Source of the DNA: Noviherbaspirillum cavernae
GTDB taxonomy: Bacteria > Pseudomonadota > Gammaproteobacteria > Burkholderiales > Burkholderiaceae_D
NCBI RefSeq assembly: GCF_003590875.1
Contig: NZ_QYUN01000002.1
Location: forward strand, 3,038,001 to 3,102,000
Reading direction: 5' to 3'
DNA: 64,000 nucleotides
The number at the start of each line of letters is the position of its first letter. Within the stretch, counting starts at the first letter, position 1. The position numbers and the translations under genes are program-made. Below, piece by piece: positions 1 to 8,362 of the stretch. The notes beneath the pieces are model-generated. The model was not told the DNA's origin, searched no databases, and worked only from the letters and a program-made list of their open reading frames with translations.

Positions 1-1232
1 ATCTGCAGCCGCAGCCCCGATGCCGGCATCGCCTGCAATAATGGCTTGGCCTCGAACTGTACCCGCGCCCGCCCTTCCGGAGTGCTCAAATCGTTATCGC
101 CTACCACTTCATTCAGCAGAAATTGCGACAACGGCATCGCATCCCGCACTTCGCGTTCGAACGCTTCCGCCCCCGATTCACGGATATAGCTGTCCGGATC
201 ATGTTCGGACGGTAGAAAGAGGAATTTCAGCGTCTTGTTGTCGGACGCATAAGGCAGGCACGCTTCCAGGGCGCGCCGCGCCGCGCGCCGCCCCGCGGCA
301 TCACCGTCAAAGCTGAAAATCACCTGATCGGTCTGACGCAACAGCTTTTGCACATGAGTGGACGTACAAGCCGTGCCGAGCGTGGCTACCGCCTGCGGAA
401 ATCCAAGCTGGGCCAATGCCACCACGTCCATGTAGCCTTCCGTGACCAGCGCATAACCAGCATCGCGAATCGCCTGCCGCGCCTCGAACAAGCCATACAG
501 CTCGTTACCCTTTTGAAATAAGGGTGTCTCGGGCGAATTCAAGTATTTCGGTTCGCCGCCATCGAGCACCCGTCCGCCGAAACCGATCACCTGGCCTTTG
601 GTGTTGCGGATCGGGAACATGATGCGGTCGCGGAAGCGATCGTAACGCTTGTGACGGCCGCCCTCATCGTCATCCTTGTCGATGACGAGGCCGGCCTCGA
701 CCAGGGCGGCAATGTCGTAATCCGGGAATACCGCGCGCAGGCTGTCCCAGCCTTCGGGCGCGTAGCCAAGGCCGAATCTGGCAGCGATTTCCCCCGTCAA
801 GCCACGGCCCTTCAGATAAGCAATTGCATTCTGCGCAGCGCGAAGCTGCTGCCGGTAGAAATCACCGGCGCTCGTCATCACTTCGGATAACGCAAGACTC
901 TTTGCCTGCACCTCGGCGCGCTGCGCCGGCGGCAGTCGATCCTGGTCCGGCACGATCATGCCCACGCCTTGCGCAAGATCCTTGACCGCTTCGACAAAGC
1001 CGAGGCCGGAGTATTCGATCAGAAAGCCGATCGCGGTTCCGTGCGCGCCGCAACCGAAGCAGTGATAAAACTGCTTGGTGGGACTGACCGTGAAACTCGG
1101 CGATTTTTCGTTATGGAACGGGCACAGGCCCATGTAGTTGGCGCCGCCCTTCTTCAGTTGCACATAGCGCCCGACCACGTCGACGATATCGACGCGGTTG
1201 AGCAGATCCTGGATGAAGGATTGTGGAATCAC
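1..1232 (-). CDS. dnaG: DNA primase DnaG (partial, C-terminus beyond left edge)
   Basis: DnaG makes the RNA primers for replication at the fork. About 410 residues are visible, read leftwards off the window edge. The N-terminal CHC2 zinc finger is intact (C37, H40, C58, C61; motifs CPFHNEKSPSF and FYHCFGCG). The TOPRIM core follows, with an acidic EGYMDV near residue 267 and SFDGDAAGRRA near 307. The C-terminal DnaB-binding domain is missing because of the window edge. I chose the GTG at 1232 because translation from it begins VIPQSFIQDLLNRVDIV, the usual DnaG start; no strong ribosome site precedes it. It lies 43 bases downstream of yqeY in the classic rpsU-yqeY-dnaG order, with rpoD expected beyond the edge. 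Confidence 0.96.
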   Translation of the reverse strand, partial: MIPQSFIQDLLNRVDIVDVVGRYVQLKKGGANYMGLCPFHNEKSPSFTVSPTKQFYHCFGCGAHGTAIGFLIEYSGLGFVEAVKDLAQGVGMIVPDQDRLPPAQRAEVQAKSLALSEVMTSAGDFYRQQLRAAQNAIAYLKGRGLTGEIAARFGLGYAPEGWDSLRAVFPDYDIAALVEAGLVIDKDDDEGGRHKRYDRFRDRIMFPIRNTKGQVIGFGGRVLDGGEPKYLNSPETPLFQKGNELYGLFEARQAIRDAGYALVTEGYMDVVALAQLGFPQAVATLGTACTSTHVQKLLRQTDQVIFSFDGDAAGRRAARRALEACLPYASDNKTLKFLFLPSEHDPDSYIRESGAEAFEREVRDAMPLSQFLLNEVVGDNDLSTPEGRARVQFEAKPLLQAMPASGLRLQ

Positions 1233-1275
1233 GGCAATTTTGCGGCGGCCAACGGTCTCGGAAACGGCAAAAGGA

Positions 1276-1725
1276 TCATGCCTTGCTCAATGCGGCCTTC
1301 ACCAAGGCGGACACGGCAGTCATGTCGGCGCGGCCGGCAAGTTTCGGCTTGAGCACGCCCATTACCTTGCCCATGTCCTGCGGTCCGGCCGCACCGGTCG
1401 CGGCAACAGCAGCGGCGACTTCGGCCTGGATTTCGGCTTCGGACATGGCGGCCGGCATGTAGGCGGACAGAACTGCAAGCTCGGCCTTTTCGATGTCGGC
1501 CAGATCCTGGCGGCCGCCGGCTTCGAACTGGGTGATCGAATCCTTGCGCTGCTTGATCATCTTTTCGACGATGGCGAGGACATGCGCGTCGGTCAGCTCG
1601 ATGCGTTCATCGACTTCCTTCTGCTTCATTGCGGCGGTAAGGAGACGGATGGTGCCGAGCCTTGCGGCATCCTTGGCGCGCATCGCCGCCTTCATGTCTT
1701 CAGTGATTTGCTCTTTGAGGCTCAT
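1276..1725 (-). CDS. yqeY: GatB/YqeY domain protein
   Basis: This is a 149-residue stand-alone YqeY, homologous to the tail domain of the amidotransferase subunit GatB. It probably touches tRNA, but the exact role in bacteria is not settled. The sequence starts MSLKEQITEDMKAAMRAKD and contains the family stretch GRQDLADIEKAELAVLSAYMP (positions ~79-99). The ORF is open a further 34 codons upstream, but the ATG at 1725 has a GGAGAA ribosome site just before it and starts like other YqeY proteins. It sits between rpsU and dnaG, where many proteobacteria carry it. Confidence 0.92.
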   Translation of the reverse strand: MSLKEQITEDMKAAMRAKDAARLGTIRLLTAAMKQKEVDERIELTDAHVLAIVEKMIKQRKDSITQFEAGGRQDLADIEKAELAVLSAYMPAAMSEAEIQAEVAAAVAATGAAGPQDMGKVMGVLKPKLAGRADMTAVSALVKAALSKA

Positions 1726-1794
1726 TTTTTCTCCATTCTCGACAGTATTGACCTGCCAAGCATACAAAATTATCCGGCAAGCCATAAACGCCAA

Positions 1795-1822
1795 AACCCG
1801 CTGCGGCAGTCCGGAGCGGGTT
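1795..1822 (-). terminator. Hairpin between rpsU and yqeY
   Basis: An 8-bp inverted repeat (AACCCGCT at 1795-1802, AGCGGGTT at 1815-1822) with a 12-base loop lies directly after rpsU. On the minus strand it is followed by TTTTGG, a short U-run. It would act as a partial terminator that lowers yqeY-dnaG expression relative to rpsU, as the known terminator between rpsU and dnaG does in E. coli. Confidence 0.7.
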
Positions 1823-1856
1823 TGCACGGCACCGCACTAGCGTGCGGCAGCAGGAA

Positions 1857-2069
1857 TCAGTACATCTTTTTCGGCAATTGCTGGCTGCGGATGCGCTTGT
1901 AGTGGCGCTTGACGGCAGCTGCGAGCTTGCGCTTACGTTCAGCAGTCGGCTTTTCGTAAAACTCGCGCGCACGCAACTCGGTCAGCAGACCGGTTTTTTC
2001 GATGGTGCGCTTGAAGCGACGCATTGCGACTTCGAAGGGCTCGTTTTCTTTAAGGCGGATTGTGGTCAT
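1857..2069 (-). CDS. rpsU: 30S ribosomal protein S21
   Basis: S21 is a small basic protein of the 30S platform that helps mRNA binding at initiation. The 70-residue product is typical in length, starts [19 protein letters not shown] and ends in a basic tail ([17 protein letters not shown]). It is the first gene of the rpsU-yqeY-dnaG block. tsaD, which in many proteobacteria lies divergently next to rpsU, is here about 24 kb away. Confidence 0.97.
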   Translation of the reverse strand: MTTIRLKENEPFEVAMRRFKRTIEKTGLLTELRAREFYEKPTAERKRKLAAAVKRHYKRIRSQQLPKKMY

Positions 2070-2106
2070 GTAAACTCAAACCAAGGATTTTATGGGAAAG
2101 ACCGCA

Positions 2107-2135
2107 AGTATAGCAGGTCGAATGAGCAAAGGAAA
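2107..2135 (-). promoter_or_regulatory. Candidate sigma-70 promoter of rpsU
   Basis: On the minus strand TTTCCT (2135-2130) and TATACT (2112-2107) are separated by 17 bases. The -10 is good and the -35 is weak. The start point would be near 2100, leaving a leader of about 30 bases before rpsU. Confidence 0.5.
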
Positions 2136-2172
2136 GCACCATGAACGACATGTGAACAGGCAGACACAATTA

Positions 2173-3369
2173 TCAAACCGACATACCCGCCGCCACGCCC
2201 GACGCCCAGGCCCACTGGAAGTTGTAGCCGCCGAGCCAGCCGGTCACGTCCACCGCTTCGCCGATGAAGCGCAGGCCCGGCACACGATTGACCATCATGC
2301 TCTGCTGCGACAGTTCGCGCGTGTCCACCCCGCCCAATGTGACTTCCGCCTTGCGGTAGCCTTCCGAACCGTTGGGGATGATGGTCCAGCGGTTGAGCGA
2401 CTCGCCCAGTTTGCGCAGCGCCTTGTCGGCCATGTCGGCGACGCGGCTGTCGGGATCAAAATCGTTGACGGTCAGCCAGCCTTCCGCGAGGCGGGACGGC
2501 AGCCATTGCGCAAGAACATTGCCCAGGTTTTTTTTGATCGTCGTCTTGCCTTCCATCAAAATCGCTGCCACGTCCATTTCCGGCAACAGGTTGAGCGTCA
2601 GCGCGGTTCCGGGCTGCCAAAAGCTCGAGATTTGGAGCACGGCCGGGCCGGACAGGCCGCGATGCGTGAACAGCAAGTCTTCGCGAAATTGTCCGCGTGA
2701 TTTCTTGTCGCCGGTTTCGATATCGACTTCGAGCGCGATACCGGCCAAGGCCACGAAAGATTGCCACTGTGCATGATCGAAAGTCAGCGGCACCAGCGCC
2801 GGACGTGGTTCGATCAGCTTCAGGTCAAACTGCCTGGCAATGCGATACGCGAAATCGGTCGCGCCGATTTTCGGAATCGACAGGCCGCCGCTGGCAATGA
2901 CGACGCTGTCGGCGACGATGGTGCCGCTGTCGGTTTCGATGCGAAACGCGTCGCCCGCGCTGGCGACTTCCATCACCTTGCACGGCATGCGCCATGCCAC
3001 GCCGCCGACTTCGCATTCGGATTTCAGCATGGCGATGATCTGTTCGGCGGAGTCGTCGCAGAACAGTTGCCCCTTGTGCTTTTCGTGATAGCCGATGCGA
3101 TAACGTTTTACGAGGCCGAGAAAATCCTGCGGCGTGTAACGCGACAAGGCGCTTTTGCAGAAATGCGGATTTTGCGAGAGGTAGTTTTGCGGGCCGGCCT
3201 GCACATTGGTGAAATTGCAGCGTCCGCCGCCGGAGATGCGGATCTTTTCAGCGAGCCGGGTCGCGTGATCGATCAATACCGTTTTCCTGCCGCGCTGACC
3301 GGCGACCGCGGCGCACATCATGCCGGCCGCGCCTGCGCCGATCACTGCGACATCGTATTTCTTTGTCAT
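2173..3369 (-). CDS. BaiN/HI0933-family NAD(P)/FAD-dependent oxidoreductase
   Basis: A 398-residue flavoprotein of the HI0933/BaiN/YhiN family; members bind FAD, but the physiological substrate is mostly unknown. The N-terminal Rossmann motif VIGAGAAGMMCA (residues 9-20) binds the ADP part of FAD, and ISGGGRCNFTN (residues 46-56) is the family signature. VVIASGGLSIPKIG (near 156-169) and the C-terminal GGYNFQWAWASG (near 381-392) are also characteristic. The start ATG at 3369 gives a normal N-terminus. It is convergent with nothing and separated from the gcs2-like gene by 43 bases on the same strand, so it may be co-transcribed with it. Confidence 0.9.
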   Translation of the reverse strand: MTKKYDVAVIGAGAAGMMCAAVAGQRGRKTVLIDHATRLAEKIRISGGGRCNFTNVQAGPQNYLSQNPHFCKSALSRYTPQDFLGLVKRYRIGYHEKHKGQLFCDDSAEQIIAMLKSECEVGGVAWRMPCKVMEVASAGDAFRIETDSGTIVADSVVIASGGLSIPKIGATDFAYRIARQFDLKLIEPRPALVPLTFDHAQWQSFVALAGIALEVDIETGDKKSRGQFREDLLFTHRGLSGPAVLQISSFWQPGTALTLNLLPEMDVAAILMEGKTTIKKNLGNVLAQWLPSRLAEGWLTVNDFDPDSRVADMADKALRKLGESLNRWTIIPNGSEGYRKAEVTLGGVDTRELSQQSMMVNRVPGLRFIGEAVDVTGWLGGYNFQWAWASGVAAGMSV

Positions 3370-3412
3370 GACTCATTCAAACCTGGATAAGCCGTGATTG
3401 TAAGCGACAGGC

Positions 3413-4603
3413 TTATCGAGGCGATGATGGCGAAGCAGACGTCATCCACAACTCCGATGACAGGCGCACCACGTCATTGAGCGAGCCGCGCTGCTTGTAG
3501 GCGTTGCGCAGCCAGGCCGCATCATTCAAGCGTTCGTAGGCAATGTGGCGCAGCCGCTTCAATGCAAGCACCTCGGCCTCGTTCTGCGCGTACCGCTTCA
3601 GATCCTGCAGGCGGTCCAGCACGCTGAGGAAGATCGGCTGTTTCGAACCGGATTGTCTGCTCATGTGTTGCTGCGCGATTTGGCCATCGAGGCCGTAGCG
3701 GCTGGCCTCGAAGCGGTTGTACTGATACAGCAGATAGAAATCGCTGTGGATCTCGACGGGACGCTCCGTCAGCAGCCAGCGCGACAGCAGCTGCGCATAG
3801 CAGCCGAGCAGCGCGGCGTGTTCCAGCGTCAACGGCGTGTCGCAGACGCGCACTTCGACCGTGCCGTACTCCGGCTTGGGCCGAATGTCCCAGTAAAAGT
3901 CCTTCATGCTGCCGATGATGCCCAGCTGCAGCAGTTCCTGGTAATAGGCTTCGAAATCGCTCCAGCGGGTGAGAACAGGCACCGTGCCCGCGAGCGGAAA
4001 CGCGCGCACCACGTTGCTGCGCGAGGAAGCGAAGGCAGTATCGACGCCTTGATAGAACGGCGAGGCTGCCGACAGCGCGATGAAGTGCGGGACGTAGTGC
4101 GCCAGTCCGTGCGTCAGGTATAGCGCATCGTCGCCGTCGGCAACGCCGACATGGATGTGCTGCCCGAATACCGTAAACGTCTTGGCCAGATAGCCGTATT
4201 TCTCGTGCAATTCATGGAAGCGCGCGCTCGGCGTGATGCGCTGCTCGCTCCAGTTCTGGAACGGATGCGCGCCACCGCCGGCGACGTCGATGTTCAGATG
4301 CTTCGCCCCTCGGGTCAGCGCCGCGCGCAGCTCCTTCAATTCCTCGGTGAGCTGATCGACGCGCGTGTGGACGGCGGAGTTCAGTTCGATCATGCCCTGC
4401 GTCATTTCCAGCTTGATCTGCTTCTGCAAATCGCGCGGCTCGATCCACGTCAGCAGGTCGACCGCGTCGGTGGCGAGGTTGTAGTTGCGCCGGTTGACCA
4501 GTTGCAGCTCGAGCTCGATGCCCATCGTGAACGGCGTCGATGATGTGAAGGGCAGGATTTCCTGTGGCACTTCCTCAATCACGAAATTGTCTCTAGGGCT
4601 CAT
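3413..4603 (-). CDS. YbdK-type carboxylate-amine ligase (GCS2 family)
   Basis: A 396-residue member of the glutamate-cysteine ligase type 2 family (YbdK-like), an ATP-dependent enzyme that joins an amine to a carboxylate. YbdK itself has weak gamma-glutamylcysteine ligase activity, so the true substrate is uncertain. Visible motifs are TMGIELELQLVN (near 26-37), which opens the ATP-grasp-like fold, VFGQHIHVGVADGDDA (near 146-161) and WDIRPKPEYGTVEVRVCDTP (near 239-258). It starts at 4603 and overlaps the end of the upstream antiporter gene by 11 bases, so the two are translationally coupled. Confidence 0.9.
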   Translation of the reverse strand: MSPRDNFVIEEVPQEILPFTSSTPFTMGIELELQLVNRRNYNLATDAVDLLTWIEPRDLQKQIKLEMTQGMIELNSAVHTRVDQLTEELKELRAALTRGAKHLNIDVAGGGAHPFQNWSEQRITPSARFHELHEKYGYLAKTFTVFGQHIHVGVADGDDALYLTHGLAHYVPHFIALSAASPFYQGVDTAFASSRSNVVRAFPLAGTVPVLTRWSDFEAYYQELLQLGIIGSMKDFYWDIRPKPEYGTVEVRVCDTPLTLEHAALLGCYAQLLSRWLLTERPVEIHSDFYLLYQYNRFEASRYGLDGQIAQQHMSRQSGSKQPIFLSVLDRLQDLKRYAQNEAEVLALKRLRHIAYERLNDAAWLRNAYKQRGSLNDVVRLSSELWMTSASPSSPR

Positions 4604-5801
4604 GTCCGGCTTCTCCCGATTTGATCAAGGCAAACTGTGTCGCGATGGGGCCGATCAGCTCCAGCACGATCAAGGTTCCGGCCAGCAGCGGCGCAATGCT
4701 CGCCGCCATGTGCGGATAGATGGAAAAAATCTGCGACAGTCCCAGCCCCGCTTCCGCCATCGGCAAGGTGCCCAGCGTCAGCAGACCGGCTTGCCGCCAT
4801 TTGAGTTTGGCCGGACGCGCAAAAGCGAAAATGCTGCAAGCCAGCGCCAGCGTGCGCGCGCCGATCAGCACCGCGACCGGAAGCGCCACCATCCTGAGAT
4901 CGGACAACTGGATGGATGCGCCGATGGTCACGAACAGCATGACGATGAAAAGCTCGTTGGCGACGCCGAATTCCAGTTCCATCAGGTCGTACTGAATATC
5001 CAGATTCTTTGACAGGATCGCAAAGGCCAGCATGGTGAGCAGCACCGGCAGCTTCAGCGCATGCGCCGCGCCGATGGTGAGCGTGATGATGGCGATGACG
5101 AGCACGAACTGGCGGCTGCGCTCGCGTCCGAGCAGGCGGGCCAGCGGCATCATCAGGCGGTAGGTCACGTAGGCAAGCAGCAGCGAACCGAACAGCGAAT
5201 AGAGCGTGCTGGAGATCATCGTCTCGATCGACGTCGCGCTTTCGGTGGCGACCAGCGGCAGCAGAATGCAGGCGGCCAGCAGGGCGACGAGATTGTTGAG
5301 CGCGGTCATCGCCGCGAGCCTGCGCGTGACATGCCCTTCCGCCTTCAGATCGCGCACCACCACCATCACGACGGCGGGTGCGGTCGCGATGGCGAGCACG
5401 CCCGCGACCATGGCCAGCGGACGCGCCACGCCGACCCATTCCAGTGTGCTCCAGACGAGGCCGAAGCAGAGCAGCGCGCCGCTCAGCACCGTGGCGGCCA
5501 GCCATTTTTCATGCCGCAGCCAGCCGACATCGACATATCGGCCAAGCTGATACACCACCAGCGCGAGCGCGATGTCGGAGAAGGTATGGGCGAGCTTGAG
5601 CACGTCGCCCGACAGCCATTGCAGGCCGCCCTCGCCGAGGATGAAGCCCACCAGCAGATAGCCGGTGATGCGCGGTATCCACGAATTCTTGCTGACGATA
5701 TGACCGCCAATGAGTCCCGTCAGCAGCAAGCTGCCGAACAGCAGCAAGGCATTCCACTGAATCGGTTGCGCCGCGTCGAACGGCGGAAGAGTCCACGACA
5801 T
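4593..5801 (-). CDS. Cation:proton antiporter (CPA2/KefB-like membrane domain)
   Basis: A 402-residue polytopic protein with about 12 hydrophobic segments, matching the Na+/H+ exchanger domain of CPA2 antiporters. It contains GLIGGHIVSKNSWIPRITGY near the start and the later GVANELFIVMLFVTIGASI. It has no cytoplasmic TrkA-N/RCK domain, so it is shorter than KefB or KefC. I chose the ATG at 5801 because GGGAGG stands 6 bases before it; the ORF is open 85 codons further upstream but that part is not membrane-like. It is coupled to the downstream ligase gene by an 11-base overlap. Ion specificity cannot be read from the sequence. Confidence 0.87.
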   Translation of the reverse strand: MSWTLPPFDAAQPIQWNALLLFGSLLLTGLIGGHIVSKNSWIPRITGYLLVGFILGEGGLQWLSGDVLKLAHTFSDIALALVVYQLGRYVDVGWLRHEKWLAATVLSGALLCFGLVWSTLEWVGVARPLAMVAGVLAIATAPAVVMVVVRDLKAEGHVTRRLAAMTALNNLVALLAACILLPLVATESATSIETMISSTLYSLFGSLLLAYVTYRLMMPLARLLGRERSRQFVLVIAIITLTIGAAHALKLPVLLTMLAFAILSKNLDIQYDLMELEFGVANELFIVMLFVTIGASIQLSDLRMVALPVAVLIGARTLALACSIFAFARPAKLKWRQAGLLTLGTLPMAEAGLGLSQIFSIYPHMAASIAPLLAGTLIVLELIGPIATQFALIKSGEAGHEP

Positions 5802-6262
5802 GCATCCTCCCGAAAGGAATTTGTTGAATGGTTGAGAAAGGGAGAACGTGAGCCTGTCCGTGCACCGGGATGCGGCACTGCATGGACTGGTGAAGGCCGT
5901 TCCGGCCTGCATGGCTGCGGCAATGCGCGCCATGATCTTGATGCCGCGCAGATACCGAAATTCCCTGTGGCGACTTATAGAGGTATTGTTGCCGCCTGTT
6001 AACGTTGTTGAACCGTCACGCTTTTGACAGGAGGAAACAAATAAAGTTCCTGGCAATGATTCGCTCAGGAACTTTATTGATGAATGAACAATGCGATCAC
6101 TCCCGGCGACAGGCAGTGCCGTGTATTGATCACATCAATGCATCGGAAGGCATTTCATGAATGGGGACAGGCGCGCACGGTCGGTCAGGGAGCCGCGAGG
6201 ATGTACCGCCCGGGTCGGAATGACATTGCTGAAAATTGGAATCGTGCGGGGCGCGCAAGCCG
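5802..6262. other. Gene-free stretch between cobA and the antiporter gene
   Basis: This stretch of 461 bases has no convincing gene. It holds the antiporter ribosome site and a perfect 12-bp inverted repeat at 6040-6078. Short ORFs in it read as composition artefacts. Confidence 0.6.
6040..6078. repeat. Perfect 12-bp inverted repeat
   Basis: AATAAAGTTCCT (6040-6051) and AGGAACTTTATT (6067-6078) form a perfect stem with a 15-base loop. It lies between the 3' end of cobA and the antiporter gene. It could be a rho-independent terminator for the cobA transcript or an operator; the AT-rich outer arms give U-rich ends on both strands. Confidence 0.6.
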
Positions 6263-7072
6263 TCAAATCGGCAATGCCTCCAGATGCGGCGCGTCAATCG
6301 CATGCTGTCGCACCACTCTTGCATCCGACTCGGCGGCGAAGGCTCCGTTCACCGCAAAGCGCACGACCTCGCCGATCAGGATGATGCCGGGACTGCCCAA
6401 GCGGGCTCTCGACATGGCTTCCGGCAACTCGCCCAAGGTCGTCACCAGCTGCATTTGCGCGTCCAGCGTGGCCGAGTGGACCACCGCCGCCGGCGTGGCG
6501 GCCGATTTGCCGCCCGCCAGCAAGGCTTCCTGAATCTCGCGGCAACTGGCGATACCCATGTAGATCACCAGCGTCATGTTGAGTTTCGCGAGCTTTTTCC
6601 AATCCGGGCCGCGTTCGCCGGTCTTGCTGTAACCCGTGACGAAGATGGCGCCGTTGCTCCACTCGCGGTGCGTCAGCGGCACGCCGATCGCTGCGGGCGC
6701 GGCGAAACCGCTGCTGATGCCGTTGATCGCTTCCACGTCGATGCCCTCTTGCACCAGACACTCCAGCTCTTCGCCGCCGCGTCCGAACATGAAGGGGTCG
6801 CCGCCCTTCAGGCGCACGACGCAGTGTCCTGCGCGCGCCTCGGCGACCATCAGGCGTTCGATGAATTCCTGCGGCGTGGAGTGGCGACCGGCGCGCTTGC
6901 CGACCGGGATGATGCGCGCATCCGCGAGTGCATGCTCGAGAATCGCGGGGTTGACGAGGTCATCGACAAGAATGACGTCCGCCCTTGCGATGGCCTTTGC
7001 CGCCTTGATGGTGAGAAGTTCGGGGTCGCCCGGACCGGCGCCGACGAGAAAAACCTTACCTTGTGTCTTCAT
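6263..7072 (-). CDS. cobA: Uroporphyrinogen-III C-methyltransferase
   Basis: SUMT (EC 2.1.1.107) methylates uroporphyrinogen III twice with SAM to give precorrin-2, the precursor of siroheme and cobalamin. The 269-residue protein starts MKTQGKVFLVGAGPGDPELL, the SAM-binding signature, and has VVRLKGGDPFMFGRGGEE near 85-102 and GISSGFAAPAAIGVPLTHRE near 118-137. It is the stand-alone form without the CysG dehydrogenase/chelatase part. It overlaps ybiB by 17 bases. Lying next to nirB, which needs siroheme, it most likely supplies that cofactor. Confidence 0.95.
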   Translation of the reverse strand: MKTQGKVFLVGAGPGDPELLTIKAAKAIARADVILVDDLVNPAILEHALADARIIPVGKRAGRHSTPQEFIERLMVAEARAGHCVVRLKGGDPFMFGRGGEELECLVQEGIDVEAINGISSGFAAPAAIGVPLTHREWSNGAIFVTGYSKTGERGPDWKKLAKLNMTLVIYMGIASCREIQEALLAGGKSAATPAAVVHSATLDAQMQLVTTLGELPEAMSRARLGSPGIILIGEVVRFAVNGAFAAESDARVVRQHAIDAPHLEALPI

Positions 7073-8069
7073 GGTGAAAATCCTGTTTGCTGCGGATGCG
7101 CCTTGCCACATGCAAACAGTGTTCCACCTGCTCTCTGATCGGTGACGGCACCGGTTGTTCACCATTCAATGCCGCCGCGATCCATTTCGCCGTCGTCGCC
7201 GCATCACTTTCAGGCGGCAGCGGCGGCGTCTCGTCCACCGGTTCCTGTTTTTGCACCAGAATGGTTCGCTCGCCTTCATGGAACCATTCGATCTGCTGCG
7301 CCCGCTTCGCGTTCGCCACCGTTTCACCTTCGGTGCCGCGCATCAGAAACGCATCGCCGCGCTCCGGTGGTGCGGCGTTCGCGAAATACTCGGTCAGCAT
7401 CGCCAGGTATTCGGGATGGGTGTACGAGGTCAGGCGCAAGGCCGGGCCGGCGAACGGCTGGATCAGCTTGACCAGCGTATGGGTCGAGTTGCGCACGCCG
7501 AGGATGCGCCGCATCGTCAAGAGGCGCGCCATGCGCGGCGCCAGCGCGTCGATCGGCATGAAGACCGGTTCGCGCCGCGCGAAATGCGCCTGCGCGTCCT
7601 GCACGGAATGCGCGAATATCGAACCGAGCTGCTGCAGGATTTCCGCCGTGGTCACGCGGCCGTGATCGTGCGTGACGCCGTGGATCAGCACCGGCGCACC
7701 TGCGCGCGCCAGCAGCATGGCCAGCAGCGGCGTCAGGTTCGCCATGTTGCGCGAGCCGTTGTAGCTGGGCAGCACGATCGGCGCGTATTCAAACTGAGCA
7801 AACTGCGCGCCCTGCGACACATCCAACTTGTCGAAGGACGCTTCGGCCGCATCGAGAAAGCCGGCGATCTCGTCGACCGACTCGCCCTTGATGCGCATCG
7901 CCAGCATGATGCCGCCCATTTCCAGATCGGAAACGCGACCGTCGAGCATCGCGGCATACAGTTGATTGGCATCGTCGCGCGACATGCTGCGCGCACCTTT
8001 CTTCCCGCGGCCGATTTCCTTGATGAAGCGGGCGGCGTGGAAGGGTTCTTGTGAGTGTGTGGGTTTCAT
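7056..8069 (-). CDS. ybiB: YbiB-family protein (anthranilate phosphoribosyltransferase fold)
   Basis: A 337-residue protein with the TrpD fold. E. coli YbiB binds nucleic acid and lacks TrpD activity, so this copy is unlikely to make tryptophan. It starts MKPTHSQEPFHAARFIKEIGR; MGGIMLAMRIKGESVDEIAGF (near 54-74) fits the N-terminal helical domain and VLIHGVTHDHGRVTTAEIL the core. TrpD's KHGNR-type glycine-rich site is not apparent. I prefer the ATG at 8069 over the upstream open codons because the protein aligns from there. It overlaps cobA by 17 bases and the pair is probably one operon, an arrangement seen with nitrate assimilation genes. Confidence 0.85.
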   Translation of the reverse strand: MKPTHSQEPFHAARFIKEIGRGKKGARSMSRDDANQLYAAMLDGRVSDLEMGGIMLAMRIKGESVDEIAGFLDAAEASFDKLDVSQGAQFAQFEYAPIVLPSYNGSRNMANLTPLLAMLLARAGAPVLIHGVTHDHGRVTTAEILQQLGSIFAHSVQDAQAHFARREPVFMPIDALAPRMARLLTMRRILGVRNSTHTLVKLIQPFAGPALRLTSYTHPEYLAMLTEYFANAAPPERGDAFLMRGTEGETVANAKRAQQIEWFHEGERTILVQKQEPVDETPPLPPESDAATTAKWIAAALNGEQPVPSPIREQVEHCLHVARRIRSKQDFHHEDTR

Positions 8070-8362
8070 GAGGCGAAGGGTACTACGACGGACGGAGGGA
8101 ATGAAAGCGAGGGCAATGCCGTCAATCATGCCCGGCGGCGAGGATTTGACCGGGCTGTCGGCCGCTTTCAACTGAATGGCAACTGAATGGCGAACCAGGG
8201 AATCGATATTGACCAAACGGCATCATCTTCGCAAGCATCGAACGGGCTACAGCCGTTTCTTCTTGATAACAACCATTAGTCAACCTATCATCCATGCGCG
8301 CCGCCCGTCCCTGCAATCTTCGAGCGTGTGTTTATTCAACCTCTTTGCATGCTCAAGCATCC

